Positions 25,100-37,299 of a DNA stretch of 64,000 bases are shown one piece after another. The position numbers were made by a program, and so were the translations under genes. The notes under the pieces are model-generated. The model was not told the origin of the DNA, ran no database searches, and worked only from the letters and a program-made list of their open reading frames with translations. Location: the NCBI GenBank assembly GCA_964019055.1, contig OZ025212.1, positions 4,244,766-4,308,765 on the forward strand, given 5' to 3'. Numbering within the stretch: position 1 is the stretch's first letter; each line of letters opens with the position of its first letter. This DNA is from Anthopleura xanthogrammica (taxonomy: Eukaryota; Cnidaria; Anthozoa; Actiniaria; Actiniidae).

Positions 25100-26450
25100 T
25101 TGCACTAAAGGATGGGTGGGGAGAAGGAACGAAGCTCCTTCGTTGTTCAAATTATTGAAAATAAGTTGGTTAACCGTTATGACCCGGCTCCTTCGTCTGA
25201 GAGGATGAAGAAATTTGTTAAACATGAATGAGAAACGTGCTACATACGAGAAACGGGACTCGGAATCCACGACTTATCTTCCAAGAACAGGAGAGTTTCA
25301 TTAAGTGGAAAAGTGAATAGGAAAGGAAAGATCGAAAAAAAAAACTCTATCATGATTGAGGCAAAAACTTGTATTATTGTAGCATATATCACTCGTTTCA
25401 AAACTAAATGGAAATAGAAAAAACACAACCAAACGAAAAAAACAACAAAAAAAACAAGAGAAAAACGATATCAAAGAAGAAAACGACAAGACAGCTGTAA
25501 GAAATCCGTATTAAAAGGATAACGAAGACGAAGAAAGAAATAAGCTAATCAAAAAATAGACACCGAGACGAGACGAGACGAGAAATTTATAGAAAGCCCA
25601 GTTCTACTTGTGAGTGCCGATCCACGTTTTATCAACACTAGATTGGGTTCCCAATGGACTCTAGATCTTTTGAAGGCGGTTCAAGAAGCTGCTTAAAGTT
25701 AAAGTTTTTTTTTATTAATCTTTATGATTTTTTTAATTTTACTGAAATGAGCTTACAATGCGCTTTTCATGAATGTGTTTATATGAACTAAACTAAAAAT
25801 ACCAAAAGGTCGACAGATCCCAATCATCTCTGCAAAATAGATCTTACAGGACAAATATTTTGAACACAAGAGATGCGAAGGTAAAACTCTATAAATATAT
25901 ACATATATTTTTCAATGTTTCAGGCAATCTTCTTAATACACTTATAAAATTTCCCCTTTAAAATCGTAAGATTAATCTATATTTGTTAAATTTCTATTCG
26001 TTAGAATTAAAGTTAAAACTGTTGCAAGCCCTGAGGTCATATAAAGAATATAGAACGCAAAAAGTTATTTAATGTCCCTTGCAAAGTCATCTAGCCAGCG
26101 GTTAATGAGTCATTTGTGAATTGCAATTAAAAAGATGGAGGAAACGAAAAGTAAAGAGGGATGAGAAAAGTAGGTGGTTAATAACCAAGAGGCAGGAAGT
26201 TTGCGTGAACACAGGATAATGGCAAGTGTGGGCAGCTTGGTTAGAGTAGTAAAATCAGCGGAGAAACAGCTAGGTCTGCAGTTTTAAAATAGCTTGAGAC
26301 TTTTTTAGATACGCTTAATTATATAAAATGGAACCTTGATCAAAGAGGAATGGAGTAAAGGAGAGACTAATTGTAGGGCTCCTGGAGAAAAGGGATTTTG
26401 AGATACATTGGTTTTGATGGTATTATCTATCCATCTGTCGATCTATCAAC
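25100..26450. other. No gene seen
   Basis: AT-rich intergenic DNA with a short cgaga repeat near 25566. The overlapping minus frames at 25049-25489 cross the MITE end and an A-rich stretch and are not supported. Confidence 0.4.
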
Positions 26451-26467
26451 CCACCTGCCCACTCACC

Positions 26468-26542
26468 CACCCATCCATCCATCCATCCATCCATCCATCC
26501 ATCCATCCATCCATCCATCCATCCATCCATCCATCCATCCAT
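26468..26542. repeat. (CCAT)n microsatellite
   Basis: About 18 ccat tetramers, near perfect. Confidence 0.95.
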
Positions 26543-26559
26543 GCCAGTTGTAATCTAAT

Positions 26560-26653
26560 GTGTCCTATGGCGACCTCGTGTCCTATGGCGACCTCGTGTC
26601 CTATGGCGACCTCGTGTCCTATGGCGACCTCGTGCCCTATGGCGACCTCGTGC
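26560..26653. repeat. 18-bp tandem repeat, five copies
   Basis: Unit tgtcctatggcgacctcg, five head-to-tail copies; the last has tgccctatgg. It reads in frame on both strands (18 is a multiple of 3), but no gene context supports coding. Confidence 0.92.
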
Positions 26654-27072
26654 GGAATACTCCTCGCACTGTTTAGAGATTACTGGGGTCTTTATCAGAC
26701 AAGAACTTGTTACTCGTACAACGTTCGAAAGCGAAGTTACGCGTAGCGTTAGTAAGCGGATGACGTAATAAGACGATGGATAAACGTTTAAATATCGATC
26801 TGCTAATAGCATAGCGAGTGAATTTTTTCGTTTGAGTGAGTGACTCAACTGACTCAAGGCTGGTCGGCTGAAAGAGATTGAACAACAGACAATTTATATA
26901 TTTTTCATTTGTGACAATGTTTATTAAAGCAGTCTATTCTATTGGACAAATCATAAATAATGTACTGACATAGCCTTAGTAGATTCCAGCTCGCTATCTA
27001 ATTGCCAGCAATTAACCATGTTTATTCATTGCTGTGTTCTATAGGTCTTAATCGAGTGGCTTGAGAAGGTAA

Positions 27073-29673
27073 TCAATCGATATCCGTTCGGGCGGGTTCG
27101 TCGTTTGCTTGACATTGAACGAGTCTGGCTGCCTCACAGATGTGCGTACGGGCACGAGAAGCTGCCTGAAAGAAACGGGGAAAGATAATAAGAAAACTAT
27201 AGGCACTAATCAATATTTTGTAATAAAAGTTGAACAGGATGGAAGTTTGTCAAATACTGACCCCCTCCCCCCACAGCACCCGAAACCCTCCCCCCCCCCC
27301 AAAAAAAAAAAACATATCAACAGTACCAACACACGAAGATGCACACTTTTGGTCATTACGTCAAACCAGACATGAAAAATCCAAATGTTTAAGATTCAGG
27401 AACAATTATAAGCGCAAATCATGAACAGCACACAACATTTCGGTGAAAAATAGAAATTTATTCCAAACGATTGTGATGACTTATGAAAAAAATTGTTCTT
27501 CGAAACAAGACCAACTTTTTAGGATTTCTAAACTACTTCCTTAGTGATCCTGAATCTAGGTGCGCAATGTATTATTTGTCATCTCCTTAGCTTAGTTCTT
27601 CCTCCTGATCTTCTAGCCTTCTCTCTCACCCCAACAAAATTATACTGAATAGGATTGATGAAAAACAGGTAATTCTGAATCTAGGAGCGCAATCGCATTG
27701 TTTGTGAATTAAGATAAAATTGCCTAATATTTCTAGTACTTTTATGTTTTGATTCTTTGCTCAAACAGAGCATTTCTCGCTAACAAACGCAAATAATGAC
27801 ATTTGTTGAAAGTATTCGGTCATGCGATTTTTACTTGGGTGAGTTCTATTGAATTTTTGAGGGGAAAAGGGGAAAAGTTGTGAAGTATTGAATCAAAAGC
27901 CAGCTTGTATTAAGCGATATTGAGCTCCAAACAAAATGCTTCCTGGTTGGCTGATTCACAGAGAGCATCACATCACCTGGTCTGATGGTCTATAAAGAAG
28001 TTTGACAAAACTCGAGATCATAAACCACGTCTTCCACAATACTCTATAAGTCGACTTTATATCGAATCGAGGACCTTTTGTAACAGTTTTTTTTTCACAC
28101 CCTTTTATTGTTATGTATGTAATTGTCTGTTCTAAGTGTCTGGTTATCTTCTTGAATGCCTCACGCAGTGACAAGAGCGATAATAGCCAGGAAGAGTGTG
28201 CCATCGTAGGAATCATTTGAAACTTTAAGTGCCAGTTCGAAGAGCATATCTAACAATTACTCTAGGGGATATTATTGAATGAATGAGTAAAAACAAGTAG
28301 AGATGGTCACGGTCAAGAGGTAATATTCCGTTTAAATTTTATCGACACCCTAGAACGATCCTATATGGAATCGGACGATCTAAGTCAGGACATGGCTAAC
28401 TCACAGATAGAACCCTGAAACAACCTCTGGGCTGATCTAAGTCAGGGCATGGCTAACTCATAGATTGAACCCTGAAACAACCTCTGGGCTGATCTAAGTC
28501 AGGGCACAGCTAACTCACAGATTGAACCCTGAAACAACCTCTGGGCTGATCTAAGTCAGGGCACAGCTAACTCACAGATTGAACCCTGAAACAACCCTTG
28601 GGCTGATCTAAGTCAGGGCACAGCTAACTCACAGATTGAACCCTGAAACAACCTCTGGGTTGATCTAAGTCAGGGCATGGCTAACTCACAGATAGAACCC
28701 TGAAACAACCTCTGGGCTGATCTAAGTCAGGGCACAGCTAACTCACAGATGGAACCCTGAAACAACCTTTGGGCTGATCTAAGTCAGGGCACGGCTAACT
28801 CACAGATAGAACCCTGAAACAACCTTGGGGCTGATCTAAGTCAGGGCACAGCTAACTCACAGATGGAAACCTGAAACAACCTTTGGGCTGATCTAAGTCA
28901 GGGCACAGCTAACTCACAGATTGAACCCTGAAACAACCTTTGGGCTGATCTAAGTCAGGGCACAGCTAACTCACAGATGGAACCCTGAAACAACCTTGGG
29001 GCTGATCTAAGTCAGGGCACGGCTAACTCACAGATTGAACCCTGAAACAACCTCTGGGCTGATCTAAGTCAGGGCACGGCTAACTCACAGATTGAACCCT
29101 GAAACAACCTCTGGGTTGATCTAAGTCAGGGCACGGCTAACTCACATATTGAACCCTGAAACAACCCTTGGGCTGATCTAAGTCAGGGCACAGCTAACTC
29201 ACAGATTGAACCCTGAAACAACCTCTGGGCTGATCTAAGTCAGGGCATGGCTAACTCACAGATCGAATTGGAATTAAGTGTGATAGTTTTTTCGGAGGGA
29301 GAAAACGAAACGATACACTTGAGATTGAACACAAAAAAGACACAAACCTAGCTCTAGCGGAGAAGTGAATATTGACTGTGGGATAGATGATGCATGCTGG
29401 TACCTTACACGTTCTGTTGAAATGTTTTGGGTTTTACTTTATAAGGCTAAATAACAAAGGGATTCATGACAAGGGTGTGGCAAGTGGGTCCATATACTCA
29501 TCCACGCGTCTTCTAAAGAGACAAAATGAATCATTTTTTTTTACCTTGCGTGCGCTGCTTCGCTTTCCAAACGGAGATCCAGGAACCGGTACGGACGCTT
29601 CGTTCCCGCCAAAAAACATGGACAACACTAGCATCAAAGCTACCAGGACGAACACTTGCTTGGTTGACTTCAT
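27073..29673 (-). CDS. Gene C: secreted GKR / C-x7-C peptide precursor, two exons, 73 aa
   Basis: Exon 1 is 29545-29673 (43 codons), exon 2 is 27073-27165 (30 codons plus TGA), phase 0. Met-Lys-Ser-Thr-Lys is followed by a Val/Leu/Met-rich signal core. After the probable cleavage near Asn-Glu-Ala comes SVPVPGSPFGKR (GKR at residues 36-38). The donor is AAG|GTAAAA (weaker than in the paralogues) and the acceptor ccccgtttctttcag is strong. Exon 2 carries the loop CEAARLVQC followed by QANDE and ends Asp-Ile-Asp like gene B. The 2.4-kb intron holds a C/A homopolymer run, no second gene, and the large 57-bp array. A TATA box is 114 bp upstream of the ATG. Function unknown. Confidence 0.75.
27263..27313. 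repeat. C-rich then A-rich homopolymer tract
   Basis: Runs of C (including 11 in a row) followed by 12 A. It lies in the gene C intron, and the two small plus-strand frames across it are spurious. Confidence 0.9.
28335..29310 (+). mobile_element. 57-bp tandem repeat inside a dispersed element, copy 2 (about 16 units)
   Basis: The array 28375-29265 uses the same 57-bp unit as 23881. The left flank (taaattttatcgacaccc) resembles the flank of the short copy at 44520, and the right flank (agtgtgatagttttttcgga) matches copies 1 and 3. Units differ from each other by known alternates (cagc/tggc/cggc; attg/atgg/atag). Confidence 0.88.
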
Positions 29674-29786
29674 CTTGTATGTTTGTTATAAGCTCTTCTT
29701 CCTCAAGCCTTGGATCTTGTTCTAAAGGTGAGACTAGCTAGTGTAAGTGCCGGTTTGAATGCAAAGAAGAAGGAGTAAAGTGTCCT

Positions 29787-29795
29787 GTTTTATAC
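29787..29795 (-). promoter_or_regulatory. TATA box of gene C
   Basis: Minus strand reads GTATAAAAC, 114 bp upstream of the ATG at 29673, implying a longer 5' leader than in genes A and B. Confidence 0.5.
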
Positions 29796-30521
29796 ACTCC
29801 ATGGCTGCAATTATGCCTTGTTATCGTGTTCAGCTGGCGTTGTGACTCAAGTGGCTGCGAACAAATAATCGTGCGAGAGTCAGAGTTCTCAATTCAACAT
29901 CTCCAAACTCCAGGACTTTTAAAACAACTTCTCCGCTCTTCAAACTGCCCAACGCCAAACATAATAACTCACTTAGCATGAGCTCGCAAATTATAAAAGA
30001 AAATACACATGATACTGAAGGGAAAAAAAAAAGAAAAATTTATACTTTTGAAATTTGTAGTATACCTAAAATATAGATTTAAATAAGTTATGAGAAGGGG
30101 CGTTAACTTTCTATGTCTTGATTTTCCACATTGAAATAAAGGAGAAAAAAGATATTTATTTGTTGCGCAAGAAACTAAATATTGTTTGTAGGCGTTGGTT
30201 ATTTGTCGTCATTATTGGTGTTGCTGAACTGAGGTGATCCGAGTAAATTTGTGGGTTGCGCAATCCAATTTGGACTCAAACATCTCACAAGACGAGTCAG
30301 TAGTTAGCCCTATAAACGCCCCAAGCTCAGTAATTAATCCAGGACGATAGAAAATTTAAAAAAATCCTTCCTTGTGATATATTTTTTATTAAAAATCTGT
30401 ATTAACCTTTTTTTTTTGTATCAGAAATTTTGTGAAAATGAGCAACAGTTAGCGTCTCAAATCTCCTAATTTTAACATTTTTTTCTCGTTAGCACTGTAG
30501 GTTTTTGTCAAGCGTTATTTG

Positions 30522-30702
30522 GTCCATTACCGAGTTAATGAATAATTTTAATTTTTATCGATCATATTGAACTTAGATTCCAAATTCAAAGCATCATATC
30601 AAGCAGTTTGTAGTCCATTACCAAGTTAATGAATAATTTTAATTTTTATCGATCATATTGAACTTAGATTCCAAATTCAAAGCATCATATCAAGCAGTTT
30701 GT
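30522..30702. repeat. 91-bp direct duplication
   Basis: gtccattaccgagttaatga and the following bases through aagcagtttg occur at 30522 and again at 30613 with almost no differences, adjacent head to tail. Confidence 0.9.
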
Positions 30703-31036
30703 CGTTGCTAATGAGGAAAAAACTCATTAATTTTAATCTAATAGGATAATCGTACCCAATCGATTCTACTCATCTTTCAATATAGGAGAATATCTACCCT
30801 AAATAAAATTGTCAAATAAACAATTTAAAAATTCCACCTGCGTGTTGGTTGGGTAATCTTACCAACATGCGATTTTTCATAGTTTTTCATTACTTGCTAA
30901 AATGTGTTTCATGGTGACTTGCTAGCCTGGTTTTGACGAGTGTGCAAAGCATTCATGTCAAGTAGACAAGGGTTTAATTCAAACTTAATTTCCGATTTTC
31001 TAGCACAACAGGAAGACAAAACTCCCTCCTCATCGA

Positions 31037-31613
31037 TCCAGGTGATCTGACTAGGCGCTTAAAGTAAGATTTCCTGATCTGAAAAAGAATCAATCCCATC
31101 ATCCACCGCACGCTCAATAATGCTCAATTTACTTGAGTTTCACAATAAATCTTTTCTCGTTGAAAACGAGACACTCTAAATAACAGATAAAAGGATTTTT
31201 TCTTAAGGTTTAAAGCATCTTGGAGATTGCCAAGGACCAAAGAGCAGCGTAAGATGTGGGAATTTTAGTTAAATCATGCAAAGTGAATCGAAAAAGCCTT
31301 ACTTCTTCGAGATCGTTTCAACGGTAATTCTTTAATAAAAAAACATGGATAATGAACTAATCGATTAAAATATATTCCCAGTCTTATCTAGATAACTTAT
31401 TCTTTGAAGAAGAAACATTTTGAGCCTTAAATCATAGGCTACATGACACTTCTCCTTGCATATTTGTACTTGTATGCTATTTTGTTTTGTTTTGATTTCT
31501 CCCTGTTCATCCACGATTGGGCTCGAAAAGACGCATGGGATTGATTCTTTTTCAGAAAAGTGATTAACAATCGGATTGGCTAATCGTTTTTCCTCAGATC
31601 ACCTGGTACAAGA
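31037..31613. mobile_element. Inverted-repeat element (about 580 bp)
   Basis: ccaggtgatctga near 31040 pairs with tcagatcacctgg near 31595, and ctgaaaaagaatcaatccca near 31076 pairs with its complement at 31532-31551. The arms are imperfect overall. No coding sequence lies between them. Confidence 0.65.
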
Positions 31614-31690
31614 AATCGTTCCTTTCAGTTGACTTCATTAAATAGAATATCCGCAAATTTAGAGACGTTAAACGTTGATGGGTCACACAT

Positions 31691-31942
31691 CAGGGGCGGA
31701 TCCAAGAATCTGAGAAGGGGGAGGGAATCGGTGTTATAAGAATCTCTCCGCTGACTAAGTACTATGCTAAACGAAACTACGGAAGGATTTGGGGCATGCT
31801 CCAAAAGAAGTTCGTAAATTATGGCTTTCAGAAATGCTATTCCCTGCGTATGGGGATATTTTGGACAAAAAAAGGTTAATAAACTGCAACCAAAACCTGG
31901 TCCCAAACTTAAGGGGGGCCATTGGCCCACTCCTTGATGCAC
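31691..31942. mobile_element. Fragment of a CAGGGGCGGATCC-ended element
   Basis: Starts caggggcggatccaag, the same terminal sequence as the complete copy at 52739-52981. The right end is a G/C-rich ggggggccattggccc stretch without a clear matching terminus, so it is probably truncated. Confidence 0.55.
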
Positions 31943-31949
31943 CCATGCA

Positions 31950-34510
31950 AGTTCAACCGTTCATTGCAATCTTAAAGTTTGACCCTTTGTAAACGAAGTC
32001 TCAATATATCTTTTTTTTCGATATTCGAACCGTTTCCTCGATTGCGACTTTGCTTCTCAAAAGGAATGTGATCTAGCTCACTAGCGTGTTTAAAATCATG
32101 TTCTGTCAAAAAATGTATAATTCTTGAAAATACTCTGAGATAAAACTTCTAACATCTTCTACGTTGGCTTTGCCGCGGTTAGTAGTTATCTACCCATAAT
32201 GCACCGCTTTTGACATGCGCACTAATTGCGCATTTATAGGTTTGATATTGAGCGCTTTAAACAGTTGCACAATTAATTTTGATAATCTTAACGAGTTTTC
32301 CTTGCATCACAGACAAACCTGTGGCCCTCATTTCTTGATCAAATTGAAATTTTGAAGTTGATTTTTTTGGACTGAGAGGAAAACCGGAGAAAAATCCTCG
32401 AAGCAAAGGCGGGAGAGAATCAACTGCAACTTTATTCACATACGAACCGCTACGACACCCGTGCTTACCAACGCCATACCGCACGCATCACATTCTCAAA
32501 TCGGGTTACGAGATATTTTACCAAGCATTAGATTATGTTATCAAACGCCTTATGACCGCAACTCCAAGGTAGCTATACTCGTGTATAAACGATGGCTATA
32601 AAAACCGCAACAAAAACGAACCCTGCTGATAGTCCTGCTGTAGTTGCGTTAGATCAACAGAGATACTTATTTTTTACTCATTTCTCTTATCTGTAATTGG
32701 TTGCCTAAAGATTTTGGTGGTCGCTTTTGACAGGTTGACTTCTCGATCTACTCTTAAGTAAAAACACCTGCGTGCTTAATTAAACTTTTAAAGGAATAAG
32801 TTATTAATTTACTGGTCGATTTAAAAAGGTGACCGCACCTGGTCGAAGTGTTATCACCTGCTGACACACTTAATTAATCGTTATATTTTTTTGGTCGTTT
32901 TAGACAAGTGGCCGCCTGGTCGGAGCGTCCAAACAGCTGTGCTCTGGCTTGATATATATTAATTTTAATAAAGTAAGTTCGTCACCTGAAAACCCACAAA
33001 GATGAGACAGAAAAGGAATATGGGTTGATACATTTTGCATGTTTCAAACGACCGCTTGATAAGATCTTTTACGTATACCAGTTACGATTTCACCTCCTGT
33101 GAGCATCTTCAAGCTGCAGTTTGAAACAAAATCTTTACTTGTTTGATAAAGTATTGCCTATGTCCCTCAGCAGTCCCCCAACTTATCTAAAAGAATATTT
33201 CCACTATGAGCTGAAAAGCATGAGAGAAGCGAGAGAAATAACGATTCGGCTACACGTTTCGTGTTCCTAAGTTTTGCTATGCATGCGCGCTTTTTGGATA
33301 TTTAGTAATATATAAACGCGCGCGTGTCTTTGGGAACACTCTTGGAGTTGTTTAGAACATAAGACAAACAAGTTTATTAGGAATACGAGCATATATATTG
33401 TATTTTTAAGTACACGTAATGTTCTAACATGAATATTTTTTAAAGTACCTTTACGAGAAATGCCGCAGAAAGGCTGGAGTTGAGAGTATTGGGCTTTAAA
33501 TTCATGTTTCATGAAATGAAGGGCTGAGAGAGACAGACAGACATAGACAGAGAGAAAGAGAAAAGGAGAGAAATACAAATAGAGGTAAAAATAGAAATAT
33601 ATCAGAAAAAGTGGTATATATTCGCCACTTTGTGAGTATTCTGCAAATAATCTTAGCCTATAATGCCTTCAGGACAAAACGCCGAGAAAGCGTTCAAAAT
33701 TGACCTGAATCTTGACAATGCCCCGCGGATGTTGATTCTACTTAGAACTAGGAACTCCTTCAGACACTTAACCAAACGATTGAAGATAATACAATTGGTA
33801 GAGGCAATAAGAAATGAGTCCATTGACTGTCCTCAAGCTTTCGAGGTATAAGACACACATGCAACTAATGGACTTTTCAAAACGTTTTATCCCTTTCCTG
33901 TGGTTCAAAGTCCCCAAGGTTGAGTTTCTTGAATGACAAAGTTGACATTTATTTTTGAAAAAATTAAAAATGAATTTTAAACTGAAAAACAAAGCTGAAA
34001 AGCAACAACAAACTATAGAAATAGAACAGAGATCATTTTAATGAACTTTGATCGTCTGAGAAGTGTTTTTCTCCGAGTTACGCATTTGAATTTTTTTTCC
34101 AATTCTATTTATTTTCCTTTTTCATTCTTTTTATTAAGCATTTTTTCCCCCGAGAGACTAAGAATTTAAAAATTAGAAATTAAAAAATTTAGAAATTTAA
34201 AATTTGAAAAGAATTTGCGCCGCACGCCAAAGGCTAAAAGTATTTAGAAAAGGAAGAGAAACCAACGTCAGACCACACGGAAAGAGTAAAACAGGCCGGT
34301 TTTTTAAATAACTGCTTCAAAAACCGGTGTTTCTACCTATCGAGAATGTTTTTTCTTATATAAGAGTGGTGATAAAACGTGACAGCCATATATTAAGAGC
34401 GCGCGAGCTTTAAGACGAGAATGGTGTAATAACCAACTCAGTTTAAAATTTGGATTTTGTTTTTATGAAGACGATGAGAAATGGGATATGGCGAGGAAGA
34501 GTGGATCACA
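31950..34510. other. No gene seen
   Basis: AT-rich intergenic DNA. The frames at 32257-32484 and 33267-33578 (minus) and 33663-33851 (plus) have no recognisable domain, signal peptide or splice partner. A purine-rich gacagaca patch is present near 33530. Confidence 0.4.
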
Positions 34511-34518
34511 GGAGTGGT

Positions 34519-34549
<31 letters not shown>

Positions 34550-34552
34550 GGC

Positions 34553-34610
<58 letters not shown>
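34519..34610. repeat. (ACAG)n microsatellite
   Basis: About 23 acag units with one gcag; the DRQT and VCLS reading frames over it are repeat artefacts. Confidence 0.95.
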
Positions 34611-34611
<1 letters not shown>

Positions 34612-35168
34612 GATAGAGAGCGAATAAAAGAAGAATAGTTAGAATCGAGATTATAATGAAGACGAAGGAATATTATGTATATGGAGAAAAAGAAGGAATG
34701 GACTAACCATGGGTGAGGTTGGTAATGAGGGACTTTATAGTGTTGGTACACTGTTGAATACCCTAATCGAGTCCTTTAGTATGCTACTCATTGAGGTGCG
34801 TTTGAAGTCAGGACGAGTGCGTTGGTTACTGCTATGACGTCACTCTCCCCTAGAACCAGTCCCCCCAGTAGCATACGTGTTTTTAATGATCGTGTTTTTT
34901 TTTTAATATTCAATTAATGCAAATATCAAACTAGTGCAACAGCAATAAATATACTCTTACAAGATCTACAAATACATTATTATATACAGTCAAGAAAGCA
35001 AACATTTAGTCTTCCCGTGCTTTAGGCAGGCATGTAAAATTGTATTGAACACGGCTTCTAGCAAATAGACAAATGGATATTTGCACTTTCATGACGTTTT
35101 CATCAATTATCTTTATCTTTAAAAATATCTTTGTGCTTGTCAGTCCAGCTAGTGTTGGCCTTATCTTG

Positions 35169-37187
35169 TTAATGTCGTGTGTTGATGCTTCGTGGGTTTG
35201 AAGTTTTGGTGTCGGAGAGGTCTTCATTGCACCGTAAGAACTTGGTTGCTTGGCAAATTCTTTGTCTGATTATCAGCAAATCTTCATTTGGAAGCTGGAA
35301 AAATGTATATGTGATTAAAATTTGTTGAACATTTAGATAACCAAATTTGGACATTTACTCGTTAAAAATCACAAGGCGAATGAAAGTTAAGAGAAAAGTT
35401 AAAAGCAAAACGAAAGAAAGATAGAAAAAGAAGAAAGAGAAAAAATATCATGTTTGCTGACGTACGTTGTGTTCCGGCAAGCCCATTACCCTTGATAAGC
35501 ACAAACATCAACACAATGTCGCCGGACTTTCCCCACATATTTCCTAACAGATGGAAAGTATTTTTTCCCGAAAATCCAAAGTTTTTTGTCCTGAACAAAA
35601 ATATACTTAACGAAGACTGTCTGCATTGAGTGTTCTTAAAGAAAACGGAGCATGAGATTAAGGAAGATCAGGAAGGGAAGAAGACGGGGGAAAAATATAA
35701 CAAAATGAATGCAAAAATTATGTCAAAATATATTTCCTGGATTAGACCATGCAAAATGAGTTCATGAAACACAAGACTTACTATCTTAATAAGATACTTC
35801 AACGAATTCGAAGAACAAGTATAAGAACTGATAATGATCAAAATTCTTAAGTCGTAATAACGTGGTTTACAAGCGGTTAATCTGATATCAGACGCTGTAT
35901 GACGTCAGTAGTGCTTTGAATATGATATTGATTGGCATATAATTATAAAAATAAATGACATGATATTGGTTTCCCATACTTTTCTCTGATCCTATTTCCG
36001 TCACACATGGAGAAGCAACTTTTGGAATACAAAGATATTTTTGAATCAAGTCATAGTTCCGTGGAAAAGAGAAATATCTTGCGTGCACACTTCTTTTGAA
36101 ACCATATAATCCTTCAAATTTATGGAAAATTTGTTTTTCGACACTCATTGGCAGTTTTAGAGCAACGATAAAGAAAATATTTGAATGGTGTTTGCCAAAA
36201 TTGTTGAAAAAGATGTCCACTTCTTCTAAATCAATAAAACTCTCTTGAAATCAAACTAATCCTTCAAATTTTATGGAAAATATTTCTTCAAAAGTTTCAT
36301 TGGCAGTTTTAGAGCAATACTGAAGAAAATACTCTGATTTGAACTGTTTTTGTGAAATTGCTGAGAAAGATGTGCACACTTCTTCTAAAGCACCAAAATT
36401 CTCTTGAAACCAAACTAACCCTTCAATTTTATTAAAAAAATCATTTTATCAAAGTTCTCATTGGCAGATTTAGAGCGATACTAAAGAAAATAGTGATATG
36501 AACTGTGTTTGTGAATTTTTTTTGAAAAAAATGTAATCAACTGAGGTGCTTTTCGAGTTACCACCTGGTTAATTAAGCTAATACATTTTTGAAAAATTAA
36601 ACTTGCATTGCAAAATATCGAGCCTAAAAACCTTTAATTTCTAGTAATCGAGTATTTAACATTAACTTCGGACTTCGCTGCGAGCGCCTTTGCAGTAATC
36701 CGCTTTGAATGAACACTATATTTTCATAACGTATGGCTTGTTTTCTAAGTAAAACTAGTGCTCAGTACTTGATGGAAGCATGATTGAAAACTTCGTACCA
36801 ACCCGAAAACCGGGGGCAATCCTTATCTCTTTTCGACTAATTGCTTTTCACCTTCTAGCTACTAATTTAAGTTCTATTTGTTTTTAGAATTACTTAGAGT
36901 TGTCAAAAAAGATTTTAGGGTTTAATCTGTTTGACATTGTGATATTGGATTTGGATGGCGTTCAGTTTTTGAACTAAGTACGTAAAAGAGAAGGAGAGAG
37001 AGAGAGAGCGAGAGAGCGAGAGAGAGAGCTTTGTAAAATTACACCAGTTTTACGTAAAAAAAATTCTTACCCTGTTCCTTTTGCCATAGCTAACCCCAGG
37101 AAACAATCCATGGGTCGGTGTAGATAGGCAAGACAGCAAGAACAGTACTGCACCAAGGCTGATCAGAATCGTCTTGTTTGAGGCCAT
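35169..37187 (-). CDS. Gene D: secreted GKR / C-x7-C peptide precursor, two exons, 80 aa
   Basis: Exon 1 is 37071-37187 (39 codons), exon 2 is 35169-35294 (41 codons plus TAA), phase 0. Met-Ala-Ser-Asn-Lys precedes a Leu-rich signal core; cleavage is plausible after Thr-His-Gly, releasing LFPGVSYGKR (GKR at residues 35-37). The donor is AGG|GTAAGA, the acceptor acatttttccag. Exon 2 carries CQATKFLRC followed by Asn-Glu-Asp and a longer polar tail than the paralogues. The 1.8-kb intron contains a three-copy ~155-bp tandem repeat (36090-36545) and a GA microsatellite (36990-37028). A TATA-like element lies 81 bp upstream. An alternative open frame over the same exon (35006-35227) is longer but lacks the family loop. 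Function unknown. Confidence 0.72.
36090..36545. repeat. ~155-bp tandem repeat, three diverged copies
   Basis: Blocks beginning tcttttgaaaccatataatc (36093), tcttgaaatcaaactaatcc (36242) and tcttgaaaccaaactaaccc (36402) each continue through cattggcag.tttagagc and aaagaaaata. It lies in the gene D intron; the minus frame at 35888-36220 runs across it and is not supported as a gene. Confidence 0.85.
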
Positions 37188-37267
37188 TTCTGTTCTGTTC
37201 TTGTCAGTGGATCTGATCTCCAGTGAGCTTGCTGGACCAAATGTGTGTAGAACTCTGACTGACAGCG

Positions 37268-37277
37268 TCTATATATG
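37268..37277 (-). promoter_or_regulatory. TATA-like box of gene D
   Basis: Minus strand reads CATATATAGA, 81 bp upstream of the ATG at 37187. Confidence 0.5.
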
Positions 37278-37299
37278 TGTTTACGAGTCAATATGACAG

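Noticed and set aside
26408..26857. Frames over the CCAT and 18-bp tandem repeats (both strands)
   Set aside because: Repeat-derived; the 18-bp unit keeps frame by arithmetic only.
1..29310. CRISPR-like regular repeats (108-bp and 57-bp arrays)
   Set aside because: Units are head to tail without unique spacers, no cas genes are present, and the genome is eukaryotic.
34450..34751. DRQT and VCLS repeat frames
   Set aside because: Artefacts of the ACAG microsatellite.
35006..35227. 73-codon minus frame ending in FTCLPKARED, first considered as gene D's last exon
   Set aside because: It lacks the C-x7-C loop; the overlapping frame behind a strong acceptor at 35294 is phase 0 and carries CQATKFLRC like the paralogues.
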